Shown here: positions 7,970-16,923 of the stretch, one piece after another | Layout: the number at the start of each line of letters is the position of its first letter | Position numbering within the stretch: position 1 is the stretch's first letter | Made by a program: the position numbers and the translations under genes | The notes under the pieces: generated by a model | Told to the model about the DNA's origin: nothing | The model's input: only the letters and a program-made list of their open reading frames with translations | Database searches by the model: none | Source: Bacteroides timonensis | GTDB taxonomy: Bacteria > Bacteroidota > Bacteroidia > Bacteroidales > Bacteroidaceae | Assembly: GCF_000513195.1 (NCBI RefSeq) | Contig: NZ_CBVI010000056.1 | Location: 1-58,954 of the forward strand | DNA: 58,954 nucleotides | Direction of reading: 5' to 3'

Positions 7970-10900
7970 TTATAAATCAAGTTTCAGACCGAATGTGAAT
8001 GAACGTACCTGCGGAGTGGACTGTTGGTCGCTGATAAATTCCGGGTCGAGGCCGGTCCAGCTTGTCCAGGTTGCCAGGTTTTTGATGTTCATATATACTT
8101 CGAGGCGGTTCAGGGAAATCTTCTTTAACCAACGCTGAGGAACACGGTAGGCCAGCGTGACATCCTGCACACGGAGGAAGTCGGTCTTTTCGTAGAAACC
8201 TGCGCTCATCGGGTTTACAGAAGTATCCAGTGAGTTTTTCGGGTACTTGTTGGTAGGATTCTCCGGTGTCCAGAAGTCTACCATGAGGCGGTTCTGGCGA
8301 TAGGAGTTGTGAGATACGTCGTAAAGCCAGTTATTGGCTGTCTGTCCCAGTTGGGCATTGAGGAATACGCTCAGACTGACATTCTTGTAGCGGAAAGTAT
8401 TCGTCATACCCATTGTTACTTTAGGGATTGCCGAGCCGATGATTTCTTTGTCTGCCGGGGTGATGTCGTTCACACCATCCTTGTCATGATACTTCATATA
8501 TCCGGGGATGGAGTAGCGATAGTTCGGGTCTTGCTGTCCGTTCGGGTTAGACGGGTCGGTGATCTGCCAGATACCGATGAAGCGGTAGTCATAGTTCACG
8601 CTGATAGGTTGGCCGATGAACCACCTGGAACCGATGTCATCCATAGGGTTGCCGTTGGCATCGTAGAGACCTACATTCACGATCTTTGTCTTGTAGTGAG
8701 ACAGGTTGAAGGTAGTGGACCAGTCGAAATCTTTCTTGGCAATGTTGTTGGAGGTAATCTGCAACTCTAAACCGCGATTCTTGGTCTCACCGATATTCTC
8801 GGTAATGTTTCCCGTACCGTTGATGGTGGGGATGGAGCGGTTCAGTAACAGGTCGCTTGTCTTCGACCAGTACATGTCGAATGTTCCCTGGATACGTCCG
8901 TTCCACAGTTGGAAGTCGATACCGGTATTGATGGATTGTGTAGTTTCCCATCCCAGTGAGGGAGAAGCCAGCTTGGAAGGATAGAAACCGTAGTTGGGAG
9001 TATGGTCGTCTTTCAGATAATTGAAGGTGGAAAGGTCGGGCAATGTAGTGTAGGCACCTACCGCTTCGTTGCCGTTCTTACCCCATGATAGGCGGTATTT
9101 CAGGTTGTTCACCACTTTTGCTAATGGGCTTGCCTGGAAGAAATGTTCATTGGAAATGTTCCAGCCGATAGCCATGGAAGGGAATATACCGAACTTGGAT
9201 TGGCTACCGAATGCGGAGTAACCGTCACGGCGTGCAGTCAGTGTCAATAGGTAACGGCTGTCGTATGAGTAGTTCAGACGTGCCATCTGAGAGATATGGT
9301 TTTGCTTGGTATAGCTGGAACTGCCGGACATGGTGGCGGCTTTGGATATCTGGTAATAGTACATCACGTCGTTCGGAAAGTCTTTGCCTTCCATTCCGTT
9401 GCCTTCTTTCTCGTAGCTTTGTGCAGAATACAGACCGGTGAAGAAGATGCGGTGCTTGCCGAATTCACGGGTATAAGTGATGATGTTTTCCAGAATCCAC
9501 TCTTGTGAGTGCCAGTCGTCGGTGTTCAGAATACCATTGGAGCGTGCGCCGTAGTAAGTGTCCATTCCTTGGTACTGTTTCCAGCTGCTGTTTTGGTACG
9601 TATAGCCGGTATTGAGCTTATAGCTGAGTCCGGGGACGAACGGCAACTTTATTTCTACCACGTTGTTGGTGATGACTTTAGAGCGTATGTCGTTGCTCTT
9701 GTTGTTGAGGCTGCTTAAGGGGTTTACAGAGAAAGCTTCGCTGGAATCTTCCCAGGCGGCGGAACGGATGTTGCCTTCTTCGTCATAAGCTTCTGCCAGG
9801 GGATTCATACGGAATGCTCTGGAGAAAGAAGCACTGCTGCCGCTTCGGTCGTAGCGTCCCAACTGGGTGCTGGTAGAGAATTTAAACCAGGAAGTGAACT
9901 CCTGGTCGAGGTTGAAACGGATGTTGTAGCGTTTGAATTGGTTGCCTACGGCAGTACCTTTCACATCGGTATAGTTCAGTGAGACAAAATAGTTGGTCTT
10001 GTTGACGCCACCACGGAAAGAGATGTTGTGCTGCTGCTTGAAACCGGTGCGGGTTGCCAGGTCCAGCCAGTCGGTATCCATGCCGGCTTCGTGCATACGC
10101 AATTCTGTGGCGGTCATAGATCCCATCCACGGTTCGGGATTGCTTTCAGTGGGCGGGGTGGTATTAGCATCTTTCAATGCTTCCGTCTTATACTTCCAGA
10201 ATTCAGCTCCATTCATGAGGTTGGGGAAGTTAATGGGATTGTCAATGGTGATGTAGGTGTCGTAGGATACGGTCAGTTTGCCTTTTTCACCTCTCTTGGA
10301 GCTGATGAGGATGACACCGTTCGAACCGCGGGCACCATAGATGGCAGCCGAAGAAGCATCTTTCAATACTTCAATGGATTCGATATCGTTCGGATTGATT
10401 TCGGACCAGGGACCATCAAAGGGAATACCATCCAAAATAACCAGTGGCTTGTTGTCTGCTGTGATGGAGTTCTCGCCGCGGATGCGGGTTTTGGTGGAAG
10501 AGCCTTCCGCATTGGTTCCGGTCACTGAGATATTCAGGCCCGGTACGGCACCTTGCAAAGATTGGATGATGTTGGTCTGCGGGCGGTTCTCCAGTGTTTT
10601 GGTATTTACGGAAGCAACTGCACCTGTCATATCCGACTTGCGCTGCACACCATAACCTACCACTACTACCTCATCCAGCATCTTAGTGTCTTCCTTCAGG
10701 ATAATGCTGACGGGTTTCGTGCCGTTGACTTTCACATCCTGGTTCAGATAGCCGATAAAAGAGATTTCAAGAGTGCTGCCATTCTGTACATTTGCCAATG
10801 AAAAGTCTCCTTCTACATTGGTGACACTTCCTGTACCAGTGCCTTTCACAATGACATTAGCTCCGATGATGGGTTCTCCCTTTTCATCTTTCACATTTCC

Positions 10901-11032
10901 GGTAACAGTGACTTGCTGTTGTGCAAATGCATTTACCGAAATGAACAGTAACAAAGCGCAGCAGGCAAGAATGAGTCTGCATGAGCGTTTTTCTTTTCTT
11001 TTGTTCTTCATGATTCGTTTAATAGTTAACAT
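7970..11032 (-). CDS. SusC/RagA family TonB-linked outer membrane transporter
   Basis: 1020 residues. Order: signal peptide ending AFAQ (about residue 37), a carboxypeptidase-regulatory-like beta-sandwich (VTGNVKDEKGEPIIGANV, residues 43-110), a plug beginning at MLDEVVVVGYG (about 118), then a beta-barrel ending in FGLKLDL. TonB-dependent import is driven by the proton motive force. An in-frame ATG at 11011 (residue 8) begins a more typical signal peptide. The longer start is kept because the -7 box at 11058-11065 puts the transcript start upstream of it; the shorter form is equally possible. It is the first gene of the susCD-dcuC-iadA-hydrolase run and is probably controlled by the membrane regulator upstream. 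Confidence 0.94.
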   Translation of the reverse strand: MLTIKRIMKNKRKEKRSCRLILACCALLLFISVNAFAQQQVTVTGNVKDEKGEPIIGANVIVKGTGTGSVTNVEGDFSLANVQNGSTLEISFIGYLNQDVKVNGTKPVSIILKEDTKMLDEVVVVGYGVQRKSDMTGAVASVNTKTLENRPQTNIIQSLQGAVPGLNISVTGTNAEGSSTKTRIRGENSITADNKPLVILDGIPFDGPWSEINPNDIESIEVLKDASSAAIYGARGSNGVILISSKRGEKGKLTVSYDTYITIDNPINFPNLMNGAEFWKYKTEALKDANTTPPTESNPEPWMGSMTATELRMHEAGMDTDWLDLATRTGFKQQHNISFRGGVNKTNYFVSLNYTDVKGTAVGNQFKRYNIRFNLDQEFTSWFKFSTSTQLGRYDRSGSSASFSRAFRMNPLAEAYDEEGNIRSAAWEDSSEAFSVNPLSSLNNKSNDIRSKVITNNVVEIKLPFVPGLSYKLNTGYTYQNSSWKQYQGMDTYYGARSNGILNTDDWHSQEWILENIITYTREFGKHRIFFTGLYSAQSYEKEGNGMEGKDFPNDVMYYYQISKAATMSGSSSYTKQNHISQMARLNYSYDSRYLLTLTARRDGYSAFGSQSKFGIFPSMAIGWNISNEHFFQASPLAKVVNNLKYRLSWGKNGNEAVGAYTTLPDLSTFNYLKDDHTPNYGFYPSKLASPSLGWETTQSINTGIDFQLWNGRIQGTFDMYWSKTSDLLLNRSIPTINGTGNITENIGETKNRGLELQITSNNIAKKDFDWSTTFNLSHYKTKIVNVGLYDANGNPMDDIGSRWFIGQPISVNYDYRFIGIWQITDPSNPNGQQDPNYRYSIPGYMKYHDKDGVNDITPADKEIIGSAIPKVTMGMTNTFRYKNVSLSVFLNAQLGQTANNWLYDVSHNSYRQNRLMVDFWTPENPTNKYPKNSLDTSVNPMSAGFYEKTDFLRVQDVTLAYRVPQRWLKKISLNRLEVYMNIKNLATWTSWTGLDPEFISDQQSTPQVRSFTFGLKLDL

Positions 11033-11057
11033 AAGTTTTTAGTTTGGATCTCTGTGG

Positions 11058-11065
11058 CAAAGGTA
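11058..11065 (-). promoter_or_regulatory. -7 box of susC-like gene
   Basis: The minus strand reads TACCTTTG then C, a perfect match to the Bacteroides -7 consensus TAnnTTTG, ending 25 bp before the ATG at 11032. No clear -33 TTTG is seen at the usual 19-21 bp, which fits a promoter that needs an activator. Three RGTAAAC words lie upstream (11094-11100, 11107-11113, 11173-11179). Confidence 0.5.
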
Positions 11066-11212
11066 TGCGCAATAAGGGTTACTTACTCTGCGAGGTAAAC
11101 AGGCGAAGTAAACTGTTAAAACTGATAAGTGTTTGATTATTAGAGTTATTTCCTGAGAGTGAGAGGCTCGGAAGTAAACTCTTTAAGTGGAATCGGTAGT
11201 AGAGAGCAGAGC

Positions 11213-12928
11213 TTACGCTTTGTATTTTCCGAGCTTTTTCACTGCATTTATAAAATCTTCTTTCGGGATAATGGATTTATTCCGGGTGCGAAGCCGGTTG
11301 TTATAAACCGTTTGTGCGGAACAATGGAGGAAGTCCGCTATCTTCACGCTGTCTGTGATGCCGAGTCTTATCAAGGCATGTATGCGCAGTTCGGTATTAA
11401 GCAGTTCGCCTTCTTTCAGTTCGATGCGCTCTTCGGGTAGCAGTAAGGCGTTGAAGTCACCTACAAAATCGGGATAGAGATGCAGGAAGATGGTATCGAA
11501 ATTCTGGTAGAACTCTTTCAGTTCGTTGGAGGCTGTTGCGGAAGAGTCCGTCATTGCTTTTACATCTTCTATCTGGCCTACTTTCAGTTTCCGGTTGATG
11601 TTCTTGCGAAACTCTTCCAGCTTACTGATGTAGGTGGAACAGATGTTGAATACATAGCCGATATATTCTTCTTTTACGTAATTAGATTCCCGCAACTGGT
11701 CGTTGACTTCCTGTAATTGCGTATTCAAGTCTTTTAGCTGTATGTTTACTTCTTCCAGGCGTTGATGTGCCGTAGAGAGGGCATCCATATTGACGGACAG
11801 CTTCTGGTTTGTACTGTCTAACTTCAAGTTGGCTTCTTTTAGCCGGCGCATTTGCTTGCGGATGAACAGGAAGGCACCGATCAGTACGAGAAATAAGAAA
11901 CTGACGGCAATCAGGGAGGCTTGAAGACGCTTTTGCTGTGTACGGCTCTGTTCCTGGTACGCTTTGTAGATTTGGTTTTGCAAATGAGACATTTTGACTA
12001 TTCGTACCCGGTTGTGGAAAAGCATGGCTTTTTGGGAACAATAGAGGATGTAGTTATAGGCGCGGTCTATTTCTCCATGCTTAAATAGGTATTCCGCTAT
12101 TTCCTGCAAAGAGCCGATATCTCCGTTGACAGACCGTATGTCTGCCATAGCCGAAAGAATGAGGTTCTCCAGATATTTGCTCTCGTTGTTTTCACTCCGG
12201 TAAATGGCGGAGAGATTATAAGTAGCTATAGAATATTTGCGGCTGTCGTTAGACAATGTTTGCTTGTTTTCCTCAAATGCCTGTTTGACGGGTTCTATTT
12301 CCGGGGTTCCCAGGTAGAGCCATGCCCGGCAGTTCCAGTAGCGCAATTCGTCGGGAGTGGCTGTGAGGTATACCGAGTCTCGGAAAGCTTTTTGGAGATT
12401 ATTGTAATGTTCCGACAGTTGGGAGTTCTCACTGGAGTAATCCCGCAGGCGGGAATAGAGTGTACATAACCTGCCAAAATACTCGGAACGGAGATTTTGG
12501 GGTAATTCTTCCGGTTGAATGTCACTGACGGCTTTCAAGGCTTCGGTCAGTAACCCGGAGGAGGTGAGGACAAATGATTGTTCGAGCAAAGAGACCACTT
12601 CCCAGGTACGGTTGTTGGTCTGTTGTGCCAGTTGTATGTTCTTGTTGATGTAATGCAGGGCGGAATCCGCATCATAAACCCGATACTCCAAATAGACCAT
12701 TCTATTCATGGCATAGAGTTCCTTCACATCTTTGACCCGGCTATACTGCATTTTCAATTGCTTGATGCGCTCCTCTTTTACTCTGACAAATAGATTCTGC
12801 TGTTCCAGCAGGCTATCTAAAGAGTGAAGCAATTTCCTGTTTTCCTCTAAAGCATGTTTAGAAGTGTCTGCACAGACGTAGGCAGGAAAAAGAAGGCATA
12901 CAATGAGTATAAAGAGGCCGCTTTTCAT
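11213..12928 (-). CDS. Membrane-spanning TPR/HTH transcriptional regulator (DUF6377-like)
   Basis: 571 residues. Order: signal peptide (residues 1-20), a helical TPR-like sensor in the periplasm (about 25-330), one membrane helix (about 335-355, SLIAVSFLFLVLIGAFLFI), a long coiled coil (about 360-430), and a cytoplasmic C-terminal helix-turn-helix (IADFLHCSAQTVYNNRLRTR). This matches the Bacteroides regulator class that sits beside susCD genes and senses the imported ligand across the inner membrane. It is on the same strand as, and directly upstream of, susC, and it follows a TPR protein gene by 4 bp. Regulation of the downstream susCD operon is inferred from position. Confidence 0.85.
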   Translation of the reverse strand: MKSGLFILIVCLLFPAYVCADTSKHALEENRKLLHSLDSLLEQQNLFVRVKEERIKQLKMQYSRVKDVKELYAMNRMVYLEYRVYDADSALHYINKNIQLAQQTNNRTWEVVSLLEQSFVLTSSGLLTEALKAVSDIQPEELPQNLRSEYFGRLCTLYSRLRDYSSENSQLSEHYNNLQKAFRDSVYLTATPDELRYWNCRAWLYLGTPEIEPVKQAFEENKQTLSNDSRKYSIATYNLSAIYRSENNESKYLENLILSAMADIRSVNGDIGSLQEIAEYLFKHGEIDRAYNYILYCSQKAMLFHNRVRIVKMSHLQNQIYKAYQEQSRTQQKRLQASLIAVSFLFLVLIGAFLFIRKQMRRLKEANLKLDSTNQKLSVNMDALSTAHQRLEEVNIQLKDLNTQLQEVNDQLRESNYVKEEYIGYVFNICSTYISKLEEFRKNINRKLKVGQIEDVKAMTDSSATASNELKEFYQNFDTIFLHLYPDFVGDFNALLLPEERIELKEGELLNTELRIHALIRLGITDSVKIADFLHCSAQTVYNNRLRTRNKSIIPKEDFINAVKKLGKYKA

Positions 12929-12932
12929 GGCG

Positions 12933-13886
12933 CTACAATCCTAAAACGTCCGTTTGTCTTGGCTGATTGTCATATTGTCCGCTGATACCTTGGATTTCTT
13001 TGGGGTTCAACTCCAATCCTTTCTTCATATCTTCTGCAGAGCCTGCCGTGTCACCATTCAGCAATTTAGCGCGACCACGTTCATGATAGGCTTGTGCGAA
13101 ATTAGGGTTCAGTTCGATGGCTTCGTCAAAGAGTGCGATAGCTTCGGGATACTTCTTCTGGACGATATAAAGTTGTCCCAGGCAAAGAAAAGCCTGTTCG
13201 TTGAATGGATTCAATTCTGTTACATAGCGATAATCGGTTTCGGCTTCTTCCTGCTGTCCCGCTGCTTCTTTCACTTTACCGCGGAGCAGTAATGCAGCTT
13301 CTTCATCGGGATCTTGGGAGAGAATAGCGTCGATATCTTCGGTAGCTTCCTTGTATTGCTGCATCTTGATTAAGGCTTCGGCACGCAGCAGGCGGGCTTC
13401 GGTGAAGTCGTCTTTCAGTACGATGGCTTTGGTGAGATGGGCGATGCTCATGATACCGTCGTCCATACCTTGCTTGGCTCTGCCCAGAAGATAGTGTGCC
13501 ATGGCATTTCCTTCTTCTATTTCAATAGCTTTTTGTGCGGCGTCTGCCATTGCCTGGTAGTCTTCTTGCAGGTAGCATACGTTGGCAAGGGTGAGGAAAG
13601 TGGAGGTGTGGTCCGGTTCCTGTTTTGCCATGCGTTCCAGCAGTTCATGTGCTTCGCTGAGGGCATTGGTTTGAATGTAAACCTGGCTCAGATAGCTCAT
13701 GGTTTCAAAGTCTTCCTGAAGGGCAAGGGCTTCCGTGAAGCATTTGATTGCATAATCAGGACGACCCATGCGTTGTGCACGCATGCCGTCATACTTGAAT
13801 ATCTCGAAGTTCTTTTGATCGTTTTTCTGTTTCTCAGTTTCCGGTTTCTCTTGTTTGCCGGAGAAGAAAGATTTAAAGAATCCCAT
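12933..13886 (-). CDS. Tetratricopeptide repeat protein
   Basis: 317 residues, no signal peptide, so cytoplasmic. After a charged N-terminus (MGFFKSFFSGKQEKPETEK) it consists of about eight TPR units, seen as repeated patterns such as YAIKCFTEALALQEDF, MAHYLLGRAKQGMD and YPEAIALFDEAIELNPNFAQAY. TPRs are protein-binding scaffolds; no catalytic motif is visible. It lies 4 bp before the regulator gene and is probably co-transcribed with it from the -7 box at 13926-13933. The partner is unknown. Confidence 0.85.
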   Translation of the reverse strand: MGFFKSFFSGKQEKPETEKQKNDQKNFEIFKYDGMRAQRMGRPDYAIKCFTEALALQEDFETMSYLSQVYIQTNALSEAHELLERMAKQEPDHTSTFLTLANVCYLQEDYQAMADAAQKAIEIEEGNAMAHYLLGRAKQGMDDGIMSIAHLTKAIVLKDDFTEARLLRAEALIKMQQYKEATEDIDAILSQDPDEEAALLLRGKVKEAAGQQEEAETDYRYVTELNPFNEQAFLCLGQLYIVQKKYPEAIALFDEAIELNPNFAQAYHERGRAKLLNGDTAGSAEDMKKGLELNPKEIQGISGQYDNQPRQTDVLGL

Positions 13887-13925
13887 AATCTGTATTTCTT
13901 AGGTGTTTTGTTTTTATTCTTTTTG

Positions 13926-13933
13926 CAAACTTA
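13926..13933 (-). promoter_or_regulatory. -7 box of TPR/regulator operon
   Basis: The minus strand reads TAAGTTTG followed by C, a full match to TAnnTTTG, 39 bp before the start codon at 13886. The -33 element is not clear. Confidence 0.45.
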
Positions 13934-14082
13934 CATAAAAATCTTGTTTCCATACCAAGAACTCCGTCTAAAAAGAAAAAACATCCGTGTTATTATTGAT
14001 GATATCATTTAAAATTTGTTCTTTTGCGATACATTTACCAATTATATTAATTAATCATCATTTCTAAATTAAAAACACAAGA

Positions 14083-14099
14083 ATGAAAAAAAAATCATG
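14083..14099 (+). promoter_or_regulatory. ATG-A9 tract before the M48 peptidase start
   Basis: An upstream ATG at 14083 is followed by nine A residues (14086-14094) and then TCATGA, so translation from it stops after five codons at 14098-14100, overlapping the ATG at 14097. One added A would fuse it in frame with the peptidase as MKKKIMKWAFF. A9 is a classic slippage tract, so this may be a phase-variable or slippage-controlled start, a translation-coupling mini-ORF, or a one-base assembly error. Confidence 0.5.
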
Positions 14100-14882
14100 A
14101 AGTGGGCCTTCTTTATGTTATGTATGGCCGTGACAATACCTGCAATGGCTCAGTTTAATGTAAAGGCACTGAAAGGTGCGGCTAAAGCTGTTAAAGCTGT
14201 GACTTTGACTGATGCTCAGATGGCAGAATATGTAAAAGAGTATATCGACTGGATGGATACACATAATCAGGTATGTGCTGACGATAATGAGTATACAATT
14301 CGTCTGAAAAAGCTGACTGAAGGCTTGACGGATGTAGAGGGAATCCCTTTGAATTTCAAGGTTTATTATGTGATAGATGTCAATGCATTTGCTTGTGCTG
14401 ACGGTAGTGTGCGCATTTTCTCGTCTTTGATGGATATCATGACGGATGATGAATTGCTGGGTGTAATCGGTCATGAAGTAGGTCACGTGGCACACAAGGA
14501 CTCTAAGAATGGTTTCCGTACGGCATTGCTGACTTCAGCTTTGAAGGATGGCATTTCTTCACAAGGTGGTACGGCAGCTAAGTTGTCTGATTCTCAGTTG
14601 GGTGGCCTGGGTGAGGCTCTGGTAAACTCTACATACTCACAGAAGCAGGAGAGAAGTGCTGATGACTATGGATATGAATTCCTGAAAAGTCATGGTAAGA
14701 ATCCCTGGGCAATGGCTTTATCTTTCCAAAAGCTGAAGAAATTGCAGGAGGAAGCCGGTGCACAGAAAAGTAGTAAGCTGAATCAACTGTTCTCTACTCA
14801 TCCTGATTTGGATGCCCGTATTCAGCGTATGGAAGAACGTGCAACCAGCGAAGGTATTGAGAAACCGGCAGTAACGGAATAA
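14097..14882 (+). CDS. M48-family zinc metallopeptidase, exported
   Basis: 261 residues. A signal peptide (cleavage after AMAQ, about residue 19) puts it in the periplasm; there is no lipobox. The zinc motif HExxH is present as GHEVGHVAH, and the third ligand lies in the ERSADDYGYEFL region, as in the M48 family (BepA/LoiP-like). The length fits single-domain M48 proteins without TPRs. Such peptidases remove misfolded envelope proteins. It is monocistronic and convergent with recQ. The start is uncertain because of the A9 tract just upstream; the start at 14097 gives a good signal peptide, while a +1 frame change would extend it by five residues. Confidence 0.9.
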   Translation: MKWAFFMLCMAVTIPAMAQFNVKALKGAAKAVKAVTLTDAQMAEYVKEYIDWMDTHNQVCADDNEYTIRLKKLTEGLTDVEGIPLNFKVYYVIDVNAFACADGSVRIFSSLMDIMTDDELLGVIGHEVGHVAHKDSKNGFRTALLTSALKDGISSQGGTAAKLSDSQLGGLGEALVNSTYSQKQERSADDYGYEFLKSHGKNPWAMALSFQKLKKLQEEAGAQKSSKLNQLFSTHPDLDARIQRMEERATSEGIEKPAVTE

Positions 14883-14903
14883 TTCTTATTATATAATAAG
14901 GAG

Positions 14904-14929
14904 AAGGGCGTGCTTCACTGTACGCCCTT
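14904..14929. terminator. Bidirectional terminator between M48 gene and recQ
   Basis: AAGGGCGT (14904-14911) pairs with ACGCCCTT (14922-14929) around a 10-nt loop, in the 49-bp gap between two convergent genes. T-rich and A-rich flanks allow use from either side. Confidence 0.7.
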
Positions 14930-14931
14930 TC

Positions 14932-16857
14932 TTATGCCTTCAGGCTTATGATGCCGTTCTCCGCCTTCAGATCTTCATCTTCCAGCAATTCGCGGATGCA
15001 TTGAGAGATGATTTCTTTATCTGCTTCTATTTGTGAGGCAATATCGGCAGGTGTCAGAGGTTGCTTGCAAAGCAATTCTTTAATTTCTTCTTTTATTTGT
15101 TGGGAGGAAAGCCCGGGAGTCTCGGCACGGTGGCTGAGGCAGACATCGCATATTCCACAGTTATGTTCATTCTTCTCTCCGAAATAGCGTAGAAGCATAC
15201 GGCTGCGGCAAACGGTTTCGGTCGTTACATAATCTACCATTGCCTGAATGCGGGCTTCATAACGTTCTTTACGCTCCTCGTATATACTGCGGGAGATTTG
15301 CAGATGTTGCCTGTCTACGCGTTCGCGTGTGTATATGATATAAGGTGTCTTTTTATGTGGAATATAGTCGATGACGCGCATCTTGGATAGACGTATCAGT
15401 AAGTCGTACACCCGTTGTCGCGTTAATCCGCTACGTACGGCAAGTGAATTCTCGTTGATAAAGGTGTAATCCGTGAATACTCCGGTGTAAGAGCGCAGAA
15501 CGATTTGAATAAGTTTGTCCATATCCTCTCCCAGTTCGCGTAATTTATACAGTTCATCACGGCGGACGGTGAAGTAAAGACGGGAGGCATTGTCCTGTTC
15601 ATCGGTATATTCCAGATATCCTGCTTGCGTCAGAATTTTCAATGCACTGTCGGCAGGTACAGGGAAGTATTTGAATTTCCGGCAAAAATCTTCCAGATTA
15701 AATTCTCTGACACATCCCAAACCGTCTCCCATTGCCATTTGGTAATAATATTGCAGATGTTCGTACACCTGTTTGATGTAGTCTTTCTCCGGGAAGGTGT
15801 CCGGGATGCGTTTATGAAGGGTAACTTTATCCGATTTGGCATAGAGGATGACAGCATACGCTTTGTTACCGTCACGTCCTGCACGTCCTGCTTCCTGAAA
15901 ATAGGCTTCGGGAGAGTCCGGCAAATCGAGGTGGATTACGATACGTACATCGGGCTTGTCGATACCCATACCGAAAGCGTTGGTAGCAACCATTACACGG
16001 CTCTCGCCTGTCTGCCAGCGATGCTGACGTATATCCTTGGTGGCATCGTCCAGACCGGCGTGGTAGAAGTCGGCGGTAATCTTTTCGTTAATTAAAAGTT
16101 CGGTGATTTCTTTGGTTCGCCGACGATTGCGTACATAAATAATGGCGCTACCCGGCATACGGCGTAGGATGTGAAGAAGTTCTCCGGTCTTATTTTCTGT
16201 TTTGCGGACTATGTAGGCAAGGTTCTTCCGTTCAAAACTCATGCGGAAAACATTTTCCTGCTGGAAGCACAGCCGCGCCTGGATGTCCTTCACGACTTCC
16301 GGAGTAGCGGTTGCAGTCAGTGCCAGCACAGGGACACCGGGTAGGAGATCACGTATTTCGGCTATTTTCAGATAGGCAGGACGGAAATCATATCCCCATT
16401 GTGAAATGCAATGGCTCTCGTCAACGGTTATCATGCTGACGTTCATTTTCCGTAGCTTGGTGCGGAAGATTTCCGTATCCAACCGTTCGGGCGATATATA
16501 CAGGAATTTATAATTGCCGAAAATACAGTTTTCCAGCGTGACGATAATCTCTTGCCGGGACATTCCGGAGTAGATGGCAAGTGCTTTGATTCCTCTTTTT
16601 TTCAGGTTCTGCACTTGGTCTTTCATCAGAGAAATCAGGGGAGTAATAACTATGCAAAGCCCCTCTTTGGCAAGTGCAGGCACTTGGAATGTGATGGACT
16701 TTCCGCCGCCCGTAGGCATCAGCCCCAGGGTGTCTCTGCCTTCGCCAATGCTATTGATGATGTCTTCCTGTATGCCCCGGAAGTTATCATATCCCCAGTA
16801 TTCTTTGAGAATTTGAGAGTAGGGAGTTGAAGGTTGGGAGTTGAGCTGCGCAGTCAT
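14932..16857 (-). CDS. recQ: ATP-dependent DNA helicase RecQ
   Basis: 641 residues. The superfamily-2 core has Walker A MPTGGGKS (about residues 47-54), the DEAD-box variant VDESH, GYDFRP, and motif VI QEAGRAGRDG. The RecQ zinc site follows as CRSRMLL...CGICDVC, then a winged helix and a C-terminal helical tail; no clear HRDC domain is seen. It is a 3'-5' helicase for recombination and fork repair. It lies 66 bp downstream of recJ on the same strand, which pairs the helicase with the 5'-3' exonuclease used in end resection. The first 17 residues (MTAQLNSQPSTPYSQIL) are encoded by the repeat words GTTGAG/GGGAGTTGA of the adjacent inverted-repeat element, so the native start appears to have been replaced. 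Confidence 0.95.
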   Translation of the reverse strand: MTAQLNSQPSTPYSQILKEYWGYDNFRGIQEDIINSIGEGRDTLGLMPTGGGKSITFQVPALAKEGLCIVITPLISLMKDQVQNLKKRGIKALAIYSGMSRQEIIVTLENCIFGNYKFLYISPERLDTEIFRTKLRKMNVSMITVDESHCISQWGYDFRPAYLKIAEIRDLLPGVPVLALTATATPEVVKDIQARLCFQQENVFRMSFERKNLAYIVRKTENKTGELLHILRRMPGSAIIYVRNRRRTKEITELLINEKITADFYHAGLDDATKDIRQHRWQTGESRVMVATNAFGMGIDKPDVRIVIHLDLPDSPEAYFQEAGRAGRDGNKAYAVILYAKSDKVTLHKRIPDTFPEKDYIKQVYEHLQYYYQMAMGDGLGCVREFNLEDFCRKFKYFPVPADSALKILTQAGYLEYTDEQDNASRLYFTVRRDELYKLRELGEDMDKLIQIVLRSYTGVFTDYTFINENSLAVRSGLTRQRVYDLLIRLSKMRVIDYIPHKKTPYIIYTRERVDRQHLQISRSIYEERKERYEARIQAMVDYVTTETVCRSRMLLRYFGEKNEHNCGICDVCLSHRAETPGLSSQQIKEEIKELLCKQPLTPADIASQIEADKEIISQCIRELLEDEDLKAENGIISLKA

Positions 16858-16867
16858 AATACGAAGG

Positions 16868-16920
16868 ATTGGAAGTTGAGAGTTGAGTTATACTACATAA
16901 CTTAACTCTCAACTTCCAAT
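16868..16920. repeat. 53-bp inverted repeat between recJ and recQ
   Basis: Bases 16868-16890 pair with 16898-16920 (23 bp, one mismatch) around the loop TACTACA. The arms are TTGAGAGTT-type words. The same words, with GAGCTGCGCAG, continue into the recQ 5' coding region (about 16808-16852), so the full element spans the recQ start. It could also end or attenuate the recJ transcript. Confidence 0.85.
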
Positions 16921-16923
16921 TTA

